Assembly: GCA_023423215.1 (NCBI GenBank)
Contig: JAFAFZ010000655.1
Location: forward strand, 1-6,442
Reading direction: 5' to 3'
DNA: 6,442 nt
Source of the DNA: Actinomycetes bacterium
GTDB lineage: Bacteria > Actinomycetota > Acidimicrobiia > Acidimicrobiales > Microtrichaceae
Made by a program: the position numbers and the translations under genes. The notes beneath the pieces were generated by a model. That model had not been told where the DNA came from, ran no database searches, and saw only the letters and a list, made by a program, of their open reading frames with translations. Shown piece by piece: positions 1 through 5,453 of this stretch. Position 1 is the stretch's first letter, and the number at the start of each line of letters is the position of its first letter.

Positions 1-31
1 GCCCTGGTCGGCCCGAGGGGTGGGATCTCCC

Positions 32-1465
32 CTAGATCGGCCGGTCGGGGTCGATCTTGCCCTCGCCGACGCCGGTCACCTGCGTGACGCCGTCCTCGGG
101 GCAGTGGAACCCGTCGCCGTCGTCGTCGGTCCCGCCGATCTCCGGGTAGAGGCGCACGAACTCGCCGTCCTTCACCGTGAGCAGCATCTGGCAGGGGCTG
201 GCCTCGACCTCGTCGTAGCGGGCGGGGTTCTGCGGCGAGTGCATGCCGCCCCCGGTCCAGTCGTCGACCTCGGCCGCCTGCTCGAGGATGCAGGTGCGGG
301 TCAGGACGCCGTCGTTCGCCTCGCCGCACGCGTTGGCCGCGAGCGTGAAGAGCAGCCATGCCGAGGTGCTCTGCATGCCGAGCTGCCCGATCTCGCCACC
401 CGGCGCGTACTGCTCGTTCAGGTCGATGTACTGCTGCACCGCCGGCCACTGGTCCGCCTCTTCCAGCGGGTGGAACCCTATCCGGATCACGGCGCCCTCG
501 GCGGCCGGTCCTGCGTTCAGCAGCACCTCGTCGTACATGTTCCCCTCGAGCATCGGGGTGCCCTCCCAGCCCTGCTGGCGCACGGCCTTGAGGAAGTTCG
601 AGAGGTTGACCACCTCGCCGACCCAGCCGAACGAGGTGGCGCCGGACTGGATCAGCTTCTGCGCGTACGGGGTCCAGTCGCTGGCGCCGGTCACCGGGTA
701 GGTCTGCGCCTCGACGATCTCGGTCTCGGGGCTCACGTCGGCCACCGCGGCCTCGTTCTTGTCCTTGATGATCTCGAGGTTCGGCAGCTCGCCCCAGAGG
801 ACGCCGTAGGTCTCGAGCGACCCGGGGTTCGTGGTCTCGAGGTCGCTCACCCACGTGTTCGGGATCGAGCTGCCGGGGTTCGGGATGGGCTGCACCTGTC
901 CGTTCGAGTTCGCCTTCTCGATCGACACGGCGTAGCCGGGGATGTCGACCATGTCGCACAGGTGGAAGTCGCTGCCCTCCTTGCCCGAGAACTCGAGCGA
1001 GTCCTGCGCGAGCCCGCCGCCCACCAGCGCGAAGACCCCGGTGCAGGCCTCGGTCATCTCGGCCTCGACGTTGAACAGCGCGGCGTCCAGGTCGACGACC
1101 TCGATCGGCAGCCCGCCGATCCCGCCCTGCTCGTTGCACCAGGCGGCGTAGGCGACCGAGGCGTCGTACATGACCTTGTTCAGGCCCGGTCGGATCTCGG
1201 AGCTGCGGTCGTTCAGCACGCCGATGTAGAGCTTGTCGGTGCCCGCACCGGCCTCGGCCGGATCGACGCTGAACTCGCCCTCGCCGCAGAGCGGCTCCTC
1301 GATGTCACCGAACGACGCCGCGTCGGCCGGTTCGCCGCCCCCGCCGTCGTCGCCCGCAGTGGATTCCGTCGAGCCCTCGGCGGGTTCGTCCCCCTCTCCG
1401 GACGCGCCGCATGCGCCCGCGACGAGCGCGGTCACCACGAACAGGATCGCCAACAGACGCTGCAT
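32..1465 (-). CDS. Substrate-binding lipoprotein, periplasmic-binding-protein type 1 (branched-chain amino acid ABC-like)
   Basis: Predicted 477-residue exported lipoprotein that would capture a small ligand outside the membrane for an ABC importer. Residues 1-18 form a hydrophobic signal peptide and Cys19 (LVAGAC) is the likely lipidation site. Residues 20-55 are a Gly/Asp/Glu/Ser-rich linker. The two-lobe fold starts near residue 78 (KLYIGVLNDRSS); the segments GGIGGLPIEVV (114-124), SDWTPYAQKLIQSGAT (262-277) and NFLKAVRQQGWEG (290-302) are typical of the LivJ-like/Peripla_BP_6 group. I chose ATG at 1465 over an in-frame GTG at 1492 because AGGGGGA lies 4 nt upstream of it and the signal peptide starts directly there. 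Odd points: eight cysteines beyond Cys19 (60, 110, 141, 170, 380, 392, 425, 455), which suggests disulfides, and a DxDxDG motif at 447-452. It lies downstream of the P450 gene, probably co-transcribed, with no permease or ATPase nearby. The ligand cannot be read from sequence; a sensory rather than transport role is possible. Confidence 0.85.
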   Translation of the reverse strand: MQRLLAILFVVTALVAGACGASGEGDEPAEGSTESTAGDDGGGGEPADAASFGDIEEPLCGEGEFSVDPAEAGAGTDKLYIGVLNDRSSEIRPGLNKVMYDASVAYAAWCNEQGGIGGLPIEVVDLDAALFNVEAEMTEACTGVFALVGGGLAQDSLEFSGKEGSDFHLCDMVDIPGYAVSIEKANSNGQVQPIPNPGSSIPNTWVSDLETTNPGSLETYGVLWGELPNLEIIKDKNEAAVADVSPETEIVEAQTYPVTGASDWTPYAQKLIQSGATSFGWVGEVVNLSNFLKAVRQQGWEGTPMLEGNMYDEVLLNAGPAAEGAVIRIGFHPLEEADQWPAVQQYIDLNEQYAPGGEIGQLGMQSTSAWLLFTLAANACGEANDGVLTRTCILEQAAEVDDWTGGGMHSPQNPARYDEVEASPCQMLLTVKDGEFVRLYPEIGGTDDDGDGFHCPEDGVTQVTGVGEGKIDPDRPI

Positions 1466-1469
1466 GTTC

Positions 1470-1476
1470 TCCCCCT
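1470..1476 (-). promoter_or_regulatory. Ribosome binding site of the lipoprotein gene
   Basis: On the minus strand AGGGGGA precedes ATG (1465) by 4 nt. It decides the start in favour of this ATG rather than the upstream in-frame GTG at 1492, which would add nine polar residues before the signal peptide. Confidence 0.7.
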
Positions 1477-1495
1477 GGGTTGTCGATGGCACTCA

Positions 1496-1536
1496 CGTGC
1501 GTGGCGTCGATGTCCCCCCGGACGGCGCCACGCGCG
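1496..1536 (-). repeat. Inverted repeat (hairpin) in the P450-lipoprotein intergenic gap
   Basis: The 94-bp gap between the P450 stop and the lipoprotein start holds the inverted repeat GCGTGGCG (1499-1506) / CGCCACGC (1526-1533). Pairing extends at both ends (1496-1497 with 1535-1536, and 1508-1509 with 1523-1524) across single positions that are G-T wobbles on the plus strand but A-C mismatches in the minus-strand RNA. The loop is 13 nt. No T-tract follows on the minus strand, so it is not a standard intrinsic terminator. It could be an mRNA-stability or attenuation element that makes the two genes unequally expressed, or chance in GC-rich DNA. A CACGTG hexamer sits at its outer edge (1494-1499). 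Confidence 0.4.
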
Positions 1537-1559
1537 AACTCACGCTGGGTCGCGACGCC

Positions 1560-2816
1560 TCACGCGGTGTGGAAGCGCACGGGCAGGTGCTTGATCCCGC
1601 CGATGAAGTTGGAGCGCAGCCGGTCGGGCGGACCGAGCGACTCGAGGTGCGGCACCCGCCGCGCCAGCTCCTCGAACAGGACCCGGATCTCCATGCGGGC
1701 GAGCTGGGCCCCGAGGCAGAAGTGCGGGCCGCCGCCGCCGAACGCGATGTGCGGGTTCGGGTCGCGGGTGATGTCGAAGCGGAACGGATCCTCGAAGACG
1801 GACTCGTCCCGGTTGGCCGAGATGTACCAGAGGCTGATCTTGTCGCCGGCCTTGATCGTGCGGCCGTGCAGCTCGATGTCCCGCTGCGTGTTGCGCCGGA
1901 AGAACAGCACCGGCGACGCCCACCGGAGGATCTCCTCCGTGGCGCCCTCGATGTAGCGCTCGGGGTCCGAGACGAGCAGCTCCCACTGGTCCGGGTGCTC
2001 GAGGAACGCGTTCATCCCGTGCGAGATGGCGTTGCGGGTCGTCTCGTTGCCGGCGACCGACAGCAGCAGGAAGAACAGGTTGAAGTCCATGTCCGAGAGC
2101 GACTCGCCGTCGATCTCGGCGCTGAGCAGCGCCGTGATGATGTCGTCGTCGGGCTGCTGGCGCCGCTGCTCGGCGAGCTGCTGGGCGTACATGAACATCG
2201 AGACCTGGGCCTCGAACATCTCCTCCTCGGTCACCCGGTACTCGGGGTCGTCGGAGCCGATCATCTTGTTGCTCCAGTCGAAGATCTTGTGGCGATCCTC
2301 GAGCGGGACGCCGATGAGCTCGGCGATGACCTCGAGCGGCAGCTCGGCCGCGACGTCCACCACGAAGTCGCACTCACCCTTCGGGACGACCTCGTCGAGG
2401 ATGCCGTCCGCCAGCTCGCGGATGTGCTCGGTCATCTTGGCGATCATGCGGGGCGTGAACCCCCGGTTGACCAGCCGCCGGTAGCGGGTGTGGTCGGGCG
2501 GGTCCATCTCGAGCATCAGCCGACCGCCGGCCTTCTCGGCCTCGGTGCCGCGATCGACCCGATCCTCGAGGGTCACCACGCCGCCCTTCGACGTCTCGGA
2601 CGAGAAGGTCGCCGCGTCGCGGTTGCAGGTGACGACGTCCTCGTGCCGCGTGATCACCCAGAACCCCGGCCCGTCCGGTTCGGGGTGGAAGAACACCGGA
2701 TCGTGGGCACGCAGGTAGGTGAACCACTCGTGCGGGATGCCCTCGGTGAAGCGGTCGCGGTCGAGCAGATCGATCTGCGTCGGGTCCACGTCCGGAGCCG
2801 GTGCGGTGTCGGTCAT
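1560..2816 (-). CDS. Cytochrome P450, CYP124/CYP125-like
   Basis: Soluble bacterial P450 of 418 residues, a normal length, using electrons from a ferredoxin/reductase pair to insert oxygen from O2. Visible motifs: I-helix AGNETT (255-260) with the acid/Thr pair for O2 activation; ExxR at E295-R298; the haem loop FGGGGPHFCLG (359-369) with Cys367 as thiolate ligand. From memory, the stretch DPPDHTRYRRLVNRGFTPR, the WSNKMIGSDDPEY region, the haem loop and the C-terminal FIGGIKHLPVRF closely resemble mycobacterial CYP124, CYP125 and CYP142, which oxidise the terminal methyl of sterol side chains or methyl-branched lipids. A branched hydrophobic substrate is therefore a reasonable inference, not proven. 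ATG at 2816 has AGGGGGA 6 nt upstream. It is the first gene of the leftward unit, divergent from the FMN-enzyme operon, with a KstR-like palindrome about 50 bp before the start. No redox partner is encoded in the window. Confidence 0.95.
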   Translation of the reverse strand: MTDTAPAPDVDPTQIDLLDRDRFTEGIPHEWFTYLRAHDPVFFHPEPDGPGFWVITRHEDVVTCNRDAATFSSETSKGGVVTLEDRVDRGTEAEKAGGRLMLEMDPPDHTRYRRLVNRGFTPRMIAKMTEHIRELADGILDEVVPKGECDFVVDVAAELPLEVIAELIGVPLEDRHKIFDWSNKMIGSDDPEYRVTEEEMFEAQVSMFMYAQQLAEQRRQQPDDDIITALLSAEIDGESLSDMDFNLFFLLLSVAGNETTRNAISHGMNAFLEHPDQWELLVSDPERYIEGATEEILRWASPVLFFRRNTQRDIELHGRTIKAGDKISLWYISANRDESVFEDPFRFDITRDPNPHIAFGGGGPHFCLGAQLARMEIRVLFEELARRVPHLESLGPPDRLRSNFIGGIKHLPVRFHTA

Positions 2817-2822
2817 TGGCCG

Positions 2823-2829
2823 TCCCCCT
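2823..2829 (-). promoter_or_regulatory. Ribosome binding site of the P450 gene
   Basis: AGGGGGA on the minus strand, 6 nt before ATG at 2816. It lies within the first copy of an 11-bp direct repeat, so an identical purine tract also occurs 21 bp further upstream. Confidence 0.7.
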
Positions 2830-2855
2830 GGCGATGTGTCGCGGCCCCCTGGCGA
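2824..2855. repeat. Direct repeat CCCCCTGGCGA x2 in the P450 leader
   Basis: CCCCCTGGCGA occurs at 2824-2834 and again at 2845-2855, exactly 21 bp apart (two helical turns). Read on the minus strand each copy is TCGCCAGGGGG, and the copy nearer the P450 carries the Shine-Dalgarno core. The repeat may be a tandem duplication of the leader, a regulator half-site pair, or a standby ribosome site. Confidence 0.45.
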
Positions 2856-2865
2856 GCGACGTCGC

Positions 2866-2883
2866 GGTAGAACGCATTCTACC
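2866..2883. promoter_or_regulatory. Palindromic operator, KstR-like (site 1, P450 side)
   Basis: Perfect 7-bp arms GGTAGAA / TTCTACC around CGCA. The inner 14-mer TAGAACGCATTCTA (2868-2881) fits the mycobacterial KstR operator TnnAACnnGTTnnA except for A instead of G at the start of the right half. KstR is a TetR-family repressor of cholesterol-catabolism genes relieved by a sterol CoA-thioester. The site lies about 50 bp before the P450 start and overlaps a -10-like hexamer, the expected place for repression. Other TetR-family regulators recognise similar palindromes, so the regulator identity is an inference. Confidence 0.6.
2876..2881 (-). promoter_or_regulatory. Candidate -10 element of the P450 promoter
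   Basis: TAGAAT on the minus strand matches TATAAT at five of six positions and is the most AT-rich spot upstream of the P450. No good -35 hexamer lies 16-18 bp upstream, consistent with an activator-dependent promoter. The transcript would start near 2868-2869, giving a leader of about 52 nt. Confidence 0.4.
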
Positions 2884-2902
2884 TACTCGAACGGTTGCGT
2901 GC

Positions 2903-2916
2903 GTGACGATCGTCAC
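2903..2916. promoter_or_regulatory. Perfect palindrome GTGACGATCGTCAC, Crp/GlxR-like site
   Basis: A perfect 14-bp palindrome with the GTGA-N6-TCAC architecture of cAMP-receptor-protein sites (Crp, actinobacterial GlxR), lacking only the outermost T/A pair of TGTGA-N6-TCACA. Its centre (2909.5) is about 41 bp upstream of the inferred P450 transcription start, where a class II Crp activator binds. It could also serve the rightward operon from further away. A different palindrome-binding regulator is possible. Confidence 0.5.
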
Positions 2917-2993
2917 TGCATCGCTGCGCCTGACCCTCCCGCCATGGTGCATCGGTCCGGCAGATGGGCCCGATCGCTGGCGCTCGGCGGGCG

Positions 2994-3023
2994 TTGGCGC
3001 AGCCCGCGAGAACGTGTTCTACT
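2994..3023 (+). promoter_or_regulatory. Candidate promoter of the FMN-enzyme operon
   Basis: TTGGCG (2994-2999, four of six to TTGACA) and TCTACT (3018-3023, four of six to TATAAT) are 18 bp apart. Transcription would start near 3030, leaving a leader of about 29 nt. The right-hand palindrome (3009-3020) lies in the spacer and touches the -10, so binding there would block RNA polymerase. The match is modest and sigma preferences of the host are unknown. Confidence 0.35.
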
Positions 3024-3029
3024 CGCGGG
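3003..3029. repeat. Outer inverted repeat enclosing the second operator
   Basis: Perfect 8-bp arms CCCGCGAG (3003-3010) and CTCGCGGG (3022-3029) flank an 11-nt centre that contains most of the second operator palindrome. If transcribed it would fold into a stable GC-rich hairpin ending 18 nt before the Shine-Dalgarno site. As DNA it may extend the operator or bind a second regulator. Confidence 0.5.
3009..3020. promoter_or_regulatory. Palindromic operator, KstR-like (site 2, FMN-enzyme side)
   Basis: AGAAC-GT-GTTCT is a perfect palindrome apart from the two central bases. The 14-mer GAGAACGTGTTCTA matches the KstR pattern TnnAACnnGTTnnA at all fixed positions except the first T. It shares 12 of 14 bases with site 1 (AGAACGYRTTCTAC) in the same orientation, 140 bp away, which argues that one regulator controls both divergent units. 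It lies 39 bp before the FMN-enzyme start. Confidence 0.6.
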
Positions 3030-3047
3030 GACGGTCCGGGGGGACGC

Positions 3048-3053
3048 AGGAGG
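3048..3053 (+). promoter_or_regulatory. Ribosome binding site of the FMN-enzyme gene
   Basis: A full-consensus AGGAGG 5 nt before ATG at 3059. It fixes the start there; the reading frame is open upstream to 2801, but that extension would run through the operators and has no comparable site. Confidence 0.85.
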
Positions 3054-3058
3054 TCCGC

Positions 3059-4195
3059 ATGAAGAACCCGCTCACCGAGATGTTCGGCATCGAGTACCCG
3101 ATCTTCGCGTTCTCGCACTGCCGCGACGTGGTCGCCGCGGTGACCAACGCCGGCGGCATGGGCGTGCTCGGGGCCCTGGCCTTCAGTCCCGAGGAGCTCG
3201 AGCAGGAGCTGGTCTGGATCGACGAGCACGTGAACGGTCGCCCCTACGGCGTCGACGTGGTCATGCCGGTCAAGACGGTCGACCGCGACCGCGGGATCGA
3301 CGACGCCGGCGACATCGGTGCACAGCTCCGCAGCTACATCAGCCAGGAGCACTGGGACTACGTCGACAAGATCCTGGCCGACCACGGCGTCGACGTCGCG
3401 GCCAGCGAGGCCGAGCTCGAAGCGGGAGCCGGTCTGGGCGCCGGGGTGCTCGGATGGACCGCTGCGACCGGCGCGCCGCAGATCCAGATCGCGCTCCAGC
3501 ACCCGATCGCACTGCTGGCGAGCGCCCTCGGTCCGCCCCCGAAGGAGGCGATCGACCAGGCCCACGAGCAGGGCGTGAAGGTCGCCGCCCTCGTCGGCCG
3601 CGTCGAGCAGGCGGTGCGCGACGTGCAGCAGGGCGTCGACATCATCATCGCCCAGGGCTACGAGGCCGGCGGCCACACGGGCGAGGTCGCCACGATGGTC
3701 CTCGTGCCGGACGTCGTCGACGCCGTGGCTCCGGTCCCGGTGCTCGCCGCGGGCGGCATCGGCTCGGGCCGGCAGATGGCGGCCGGCATGGCGCTCGGCG
3801 CCGCCGGCGTGTGGACCGGCTCCATCTGGTTGACGGTCGCCGAGAACGGCACCGGCGACGTCGTGACCGAGAAGCTGCTGGCCGCCTCCTCGGGCGACAC
3901 CGTCCGCTCGCGGGCCTTCACCGGCAAGCCCGCGCGCCAGCTGCGCACGGCCTGGACCGACGCGTGGGAGGCGCCCGAGTCGCCAGGCACCCTGCCGATG
4001 CCGCTGCAGTTCATCCTGAACTCCTACGCATCGAAGAAGATGGGACAGAATCCGCCACGCGAGCTGGTCGGCATGCCCGTCGGCCAGATCGTCAGCCGCA
4101 TGAACCACGTCCGCTCGGCCAAGCAGGTCGTGATGGACATGGTGTCCGAGTACGTCGACGTCACCCAGCAGCTCACCTCCGACCTCGAAGGATGA
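3059..4195 (+). CDS. Nitronate monooxygenase-like FMN-dependent TIM-barrel protein
   Basis: A 378-residue cytoplasmic protein of the nitronate monooxygenase/2-nitropropane dioxygenase family, FMN-binding TIM barrels that oxidise nitronates or, in some paralogues, reduce enones. The N-terminal PLTEMFGIEYPI and NAGGMGVLGA are family hallmarks. GYEAGGHTGE contains His206, the position of the proposed catalytic base. AAGGIGSGRQMAAGMALGA (230-248) is the FMN-phosphate loop. From memory the closest pattern is the mycobacterial Rv1533 type (FAFSHCRDVVAAV, ASALGPPP, KPARQLRTAWTD); about 65 residues between the barrel start and ALGPPP (roughly 72-138) differ from the short class I enzymes. The physiological substrate of this subtype is uncertain, so nitronate oxidation should not be assumed; IpdC of steroid-ring degradation shows that family members can act on CoA thioesters. 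It is first in a three-gene unit, 4 nt before the amidohydrolase. Confidence 0.88.
   Translation: MKNPLTEMFGIEYPIFAFSHCRDVVAAVTNAGGMGVLGALAFSPEELEQELVWIDEHVNGRPYGVDVVMPVKTVDRDRGIDDAGDIGAQLRSYISQEHWDYVDKILADHGVDVAASEAELEAGAGLGAGVLGWTAATGAPQIQIALQHPIALLASALGPPPKEAIDQAHEQGVKVAALVGRVEQAVRDVQQGVDIIIAQGYEAGGHTGEVATMVLVPDVVDAVAPVPVLAAGGIGSGRQMAAGMALGAAGVWTGSIWLTVAENGTGDVVTEKLLAASSGDTVRSRAFTGKPARQLRTAWTDAWEAPESPGTLPMPLQFILNSYASKKMGQNPPRELVGMPVGQIVSRMNHVRSAKQVVMDMVSEYVDVTQQLTSDLEG
4187..4192 (+). promoter_or_regulatory. Ribosome binding site of the amidohydrolase gene
   Basis: GAAGGA, 7 nt before ATG at 4200, lies inside the last codons of the upstream gene, whose TGA (4193-4195) falls in the spacer. 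Translation of the two genes is likely coupled. Confidence 0.6.
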
Positions 4196-4199
4196 ACCG

Positions 4200-5453
4200 A
4201 TGACCCTCACCGAGTCCCCCAGCACCGACACCGCACGGTCCTCGGAGCACTACACGATCATCTCGGCGGACACCCACGCCGGCGGCAGCCACAAGGCCTA
4301 CCGCGAGTACCTCGACCCCGAGTTCCGCGACGACTTCGATGCGTGGCGCGGCGAGTACAAGAACCCGTACAAGGACCTGGGCGACAACCGCCGTCTGCGC
4401 AACTGGGACAACGAGATGCGCAACTCCCAGCAGGAGGCCGACGGCATCGCGGCCGAGGTGATCTTCCCGAACACCGTGCCGCCGTTCTTCCCGAGCTTCG
4501 TGCTCTTCGCCAAGCCGCCGCCCGCCGAGGAGTACCGCCACCGCCGTGCGGGGGTCCAGGCCCACAACCGCTGGCTCGTCGACTTCTGCAACGAGTTCCC
4601 CGAGCGCCGTGCGGGCGTGGGGCAGATCTTCCTGAACGACGTCGAGGACGCGATGGAGGACGCCCGCTGGATCAAGGAGCACGGTCTGCGCGGCGGGCTG
4701 CTCCTGCCGAACATCGCGCCGGACGTGAAGTGGGTGAAGCCGCTCTACGACCCCTGCTACGAGCCGCTGTGGTCGCTGCTCGAGGAGCTCGAGATCCCGG
4801 TCAACGTGCACAGCGGATCGGGCAACCCCGACTACGGGCCCTACCCGGTGTCGATGCTGCTCTACATCAACGAGGTCACCTTCTACACCGAGCGGCCCTT
4901 CGTCCAGATGGTGCTCTCGGGCGTGTTCGAGCGCCACCCGCGCCTGAAGTTCGTCATGACTGAGGCCGGCTGCGCCTGGGTGCCGCCGCTGCTCGAGCGC
5001 CTGGACAAGGTCATCCGCGGCATCCGCGAGACCGGGGCCACCGGCGAGATCCGCTACGGCGACGACCACATCCTGCCCAAGGACGCCTCGGAGTACTTCC
5101 ACCAGAACTGCTGGATGGGCGTGAGCCAGCCCTCCGACGCGGACGTCGCCGCACGTCACGTCATCGGGTTGGACAAGTTCATGTGGGGGAGCGACTACCC
5201 CCACGACGAGGGCACCTGGCCCTACACGCTCGAGAACCTGCGGGCGCGCTTCCACGACGTGCCCGAGGACGAGCTGCGGCTGATGCTCGCGGGCAACGCG
5301 GCGAAGCTGTACGACTTCGACCTCGAGGCGCTCGCGCCGCTCGCCGAGCGCATCGGCCCGACCGTCGCACAGGTGGCCGAGCCGATCGACGAGATCCCGG
5401 ACAAGCACCTCGAGCGCCTGTCGTCCGACATGGACAGCCGGGCGATCAAGTGA
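4200..5453 (+). CDS. Amidohydrolase_2 family protein (ACMSD/decarboxylase-like TIM barrel)
   Basis: A 417-residue protein of the amidohydrolase superfamily, group 2 (Pfam Amidohydro_2), which contains metal-dependent C-C decarboxylases such as ACMSD and gamma-resorcylate decarboxylase as well as C-C and C-N hydrolases. Visible elements: ISADTHAGG (22-29) at the end of strand 1, His204 in HSGSGNPDYG, FERHPRLKFVMTEAGCAW with Glu255, and WGSDYPH (329-335) with Asp332, the conserved metal/catalytic Asp. The first motif is DTHAG rather than DxHxH, so one usual His ligand is missing, and Glu255 sits where many members have the catalytic His. A recognised subset of actinobacterial members appears to share this, but its reaction is unknown to me. 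Family role suggests hydrolysis or decarboxylation of a carboxylic acid intermediate made by the neighbours. It is 4 nt after the FMN-enzyme gene, and its stop overlaps the crotonase start. Confidence 0.88.
   Translation: MTLTESPSTDTARSSEHYTIISADTHAGGSHKAYREYLDPEFRDDFDAWRGEYKNPYKDLGDNRRLRNWDNEMRNSQQEADGIAAEVIFPNTVPPFFPSFVLFAKPPPAEEYRHRRAGVQAHNRWLVDFCNEFPERRAGVGQIFLNDVEDAMEDARWIKEHGLRGGLLLPNIAPDVKWVKPLYDPCYEPLWSLLEELEIPVNVHSGSGNPDYGPYPVSMLLYINEVTFYTERPFVQMVLSGVFERHPRLKFVMTEAGCAWVPPLLERLDKVIRGIRETGATGEIRYGDDHILPKDASEYFHQNCWMGVSQPSDADVAARHVIGLDKFMWGSDYPHDEGTWPYTLENLRARFHDVPEDELRLMLAGNAAKLYDFDLEALAPLAERIGPTVAQVAEPIDEIPDKHLERLSSDMDSRAIK

Noticed and set aside
16..33. Small inverted repeat AGGGG / CCCCT overlapping the lipoprotein stop, possible terminator
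   Set aside because: Only 5-bp arms with no T-tract; easily expected by chance in this composition.
1466..1492. Upstream in-frame GTG start for the lipoprotein
   Set aside because: It would put nine polar residues before the signal peptide and absorb the AGGGGGA ribosome site.
20..1594. Long open frame on the plus strand opposite the lipoprotein gene (524 codons)
   Set aside because: Low-complexity Arg/Ala/Val/Leu-rich translation with no recognisable domain. It is the usual antisense shadow in GC-rich DNA, and the opposite strand has signal peptide, lipobox, ribosome site and family motifs.
2856..2865. 10-bp palindrome GCGACGTCGC next to the first operator
   Set aside because: Self-complementary GC-rich decamers are common at this base composition. 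It has no match to a known operator and no second copy.
1233..2870. Long plus-strand open frame opposite the P450 (545 codons)
   Set aside because: The translation is repetitive (V/L/R/D/H-rich) without motifs, while the P450 on the minus strand has complete I-helix, ExxR and haem motifs.
2801..3058. N-terminal extension of the FMN-enzyme frame to 2801
   Set aside because: It would overlap the P450 start and run through the operators. The family N-terminus begins at the ATG at 3059, which has a perfect AGGAGG.
4173..5408. Minus-strand open frame opposite the amidohydrolase (411 codons)
   Set aside because: Antisense shadow: no domain pattern, no ribosome site, and it ignores the operon structure of the plus strand.
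5450..5453. GTGA start/stop overlap as a novelty
   Set aside because: Such 4-nt overlaps are ordinary translational coupling in actinobacterial operons; used only as start evidence.
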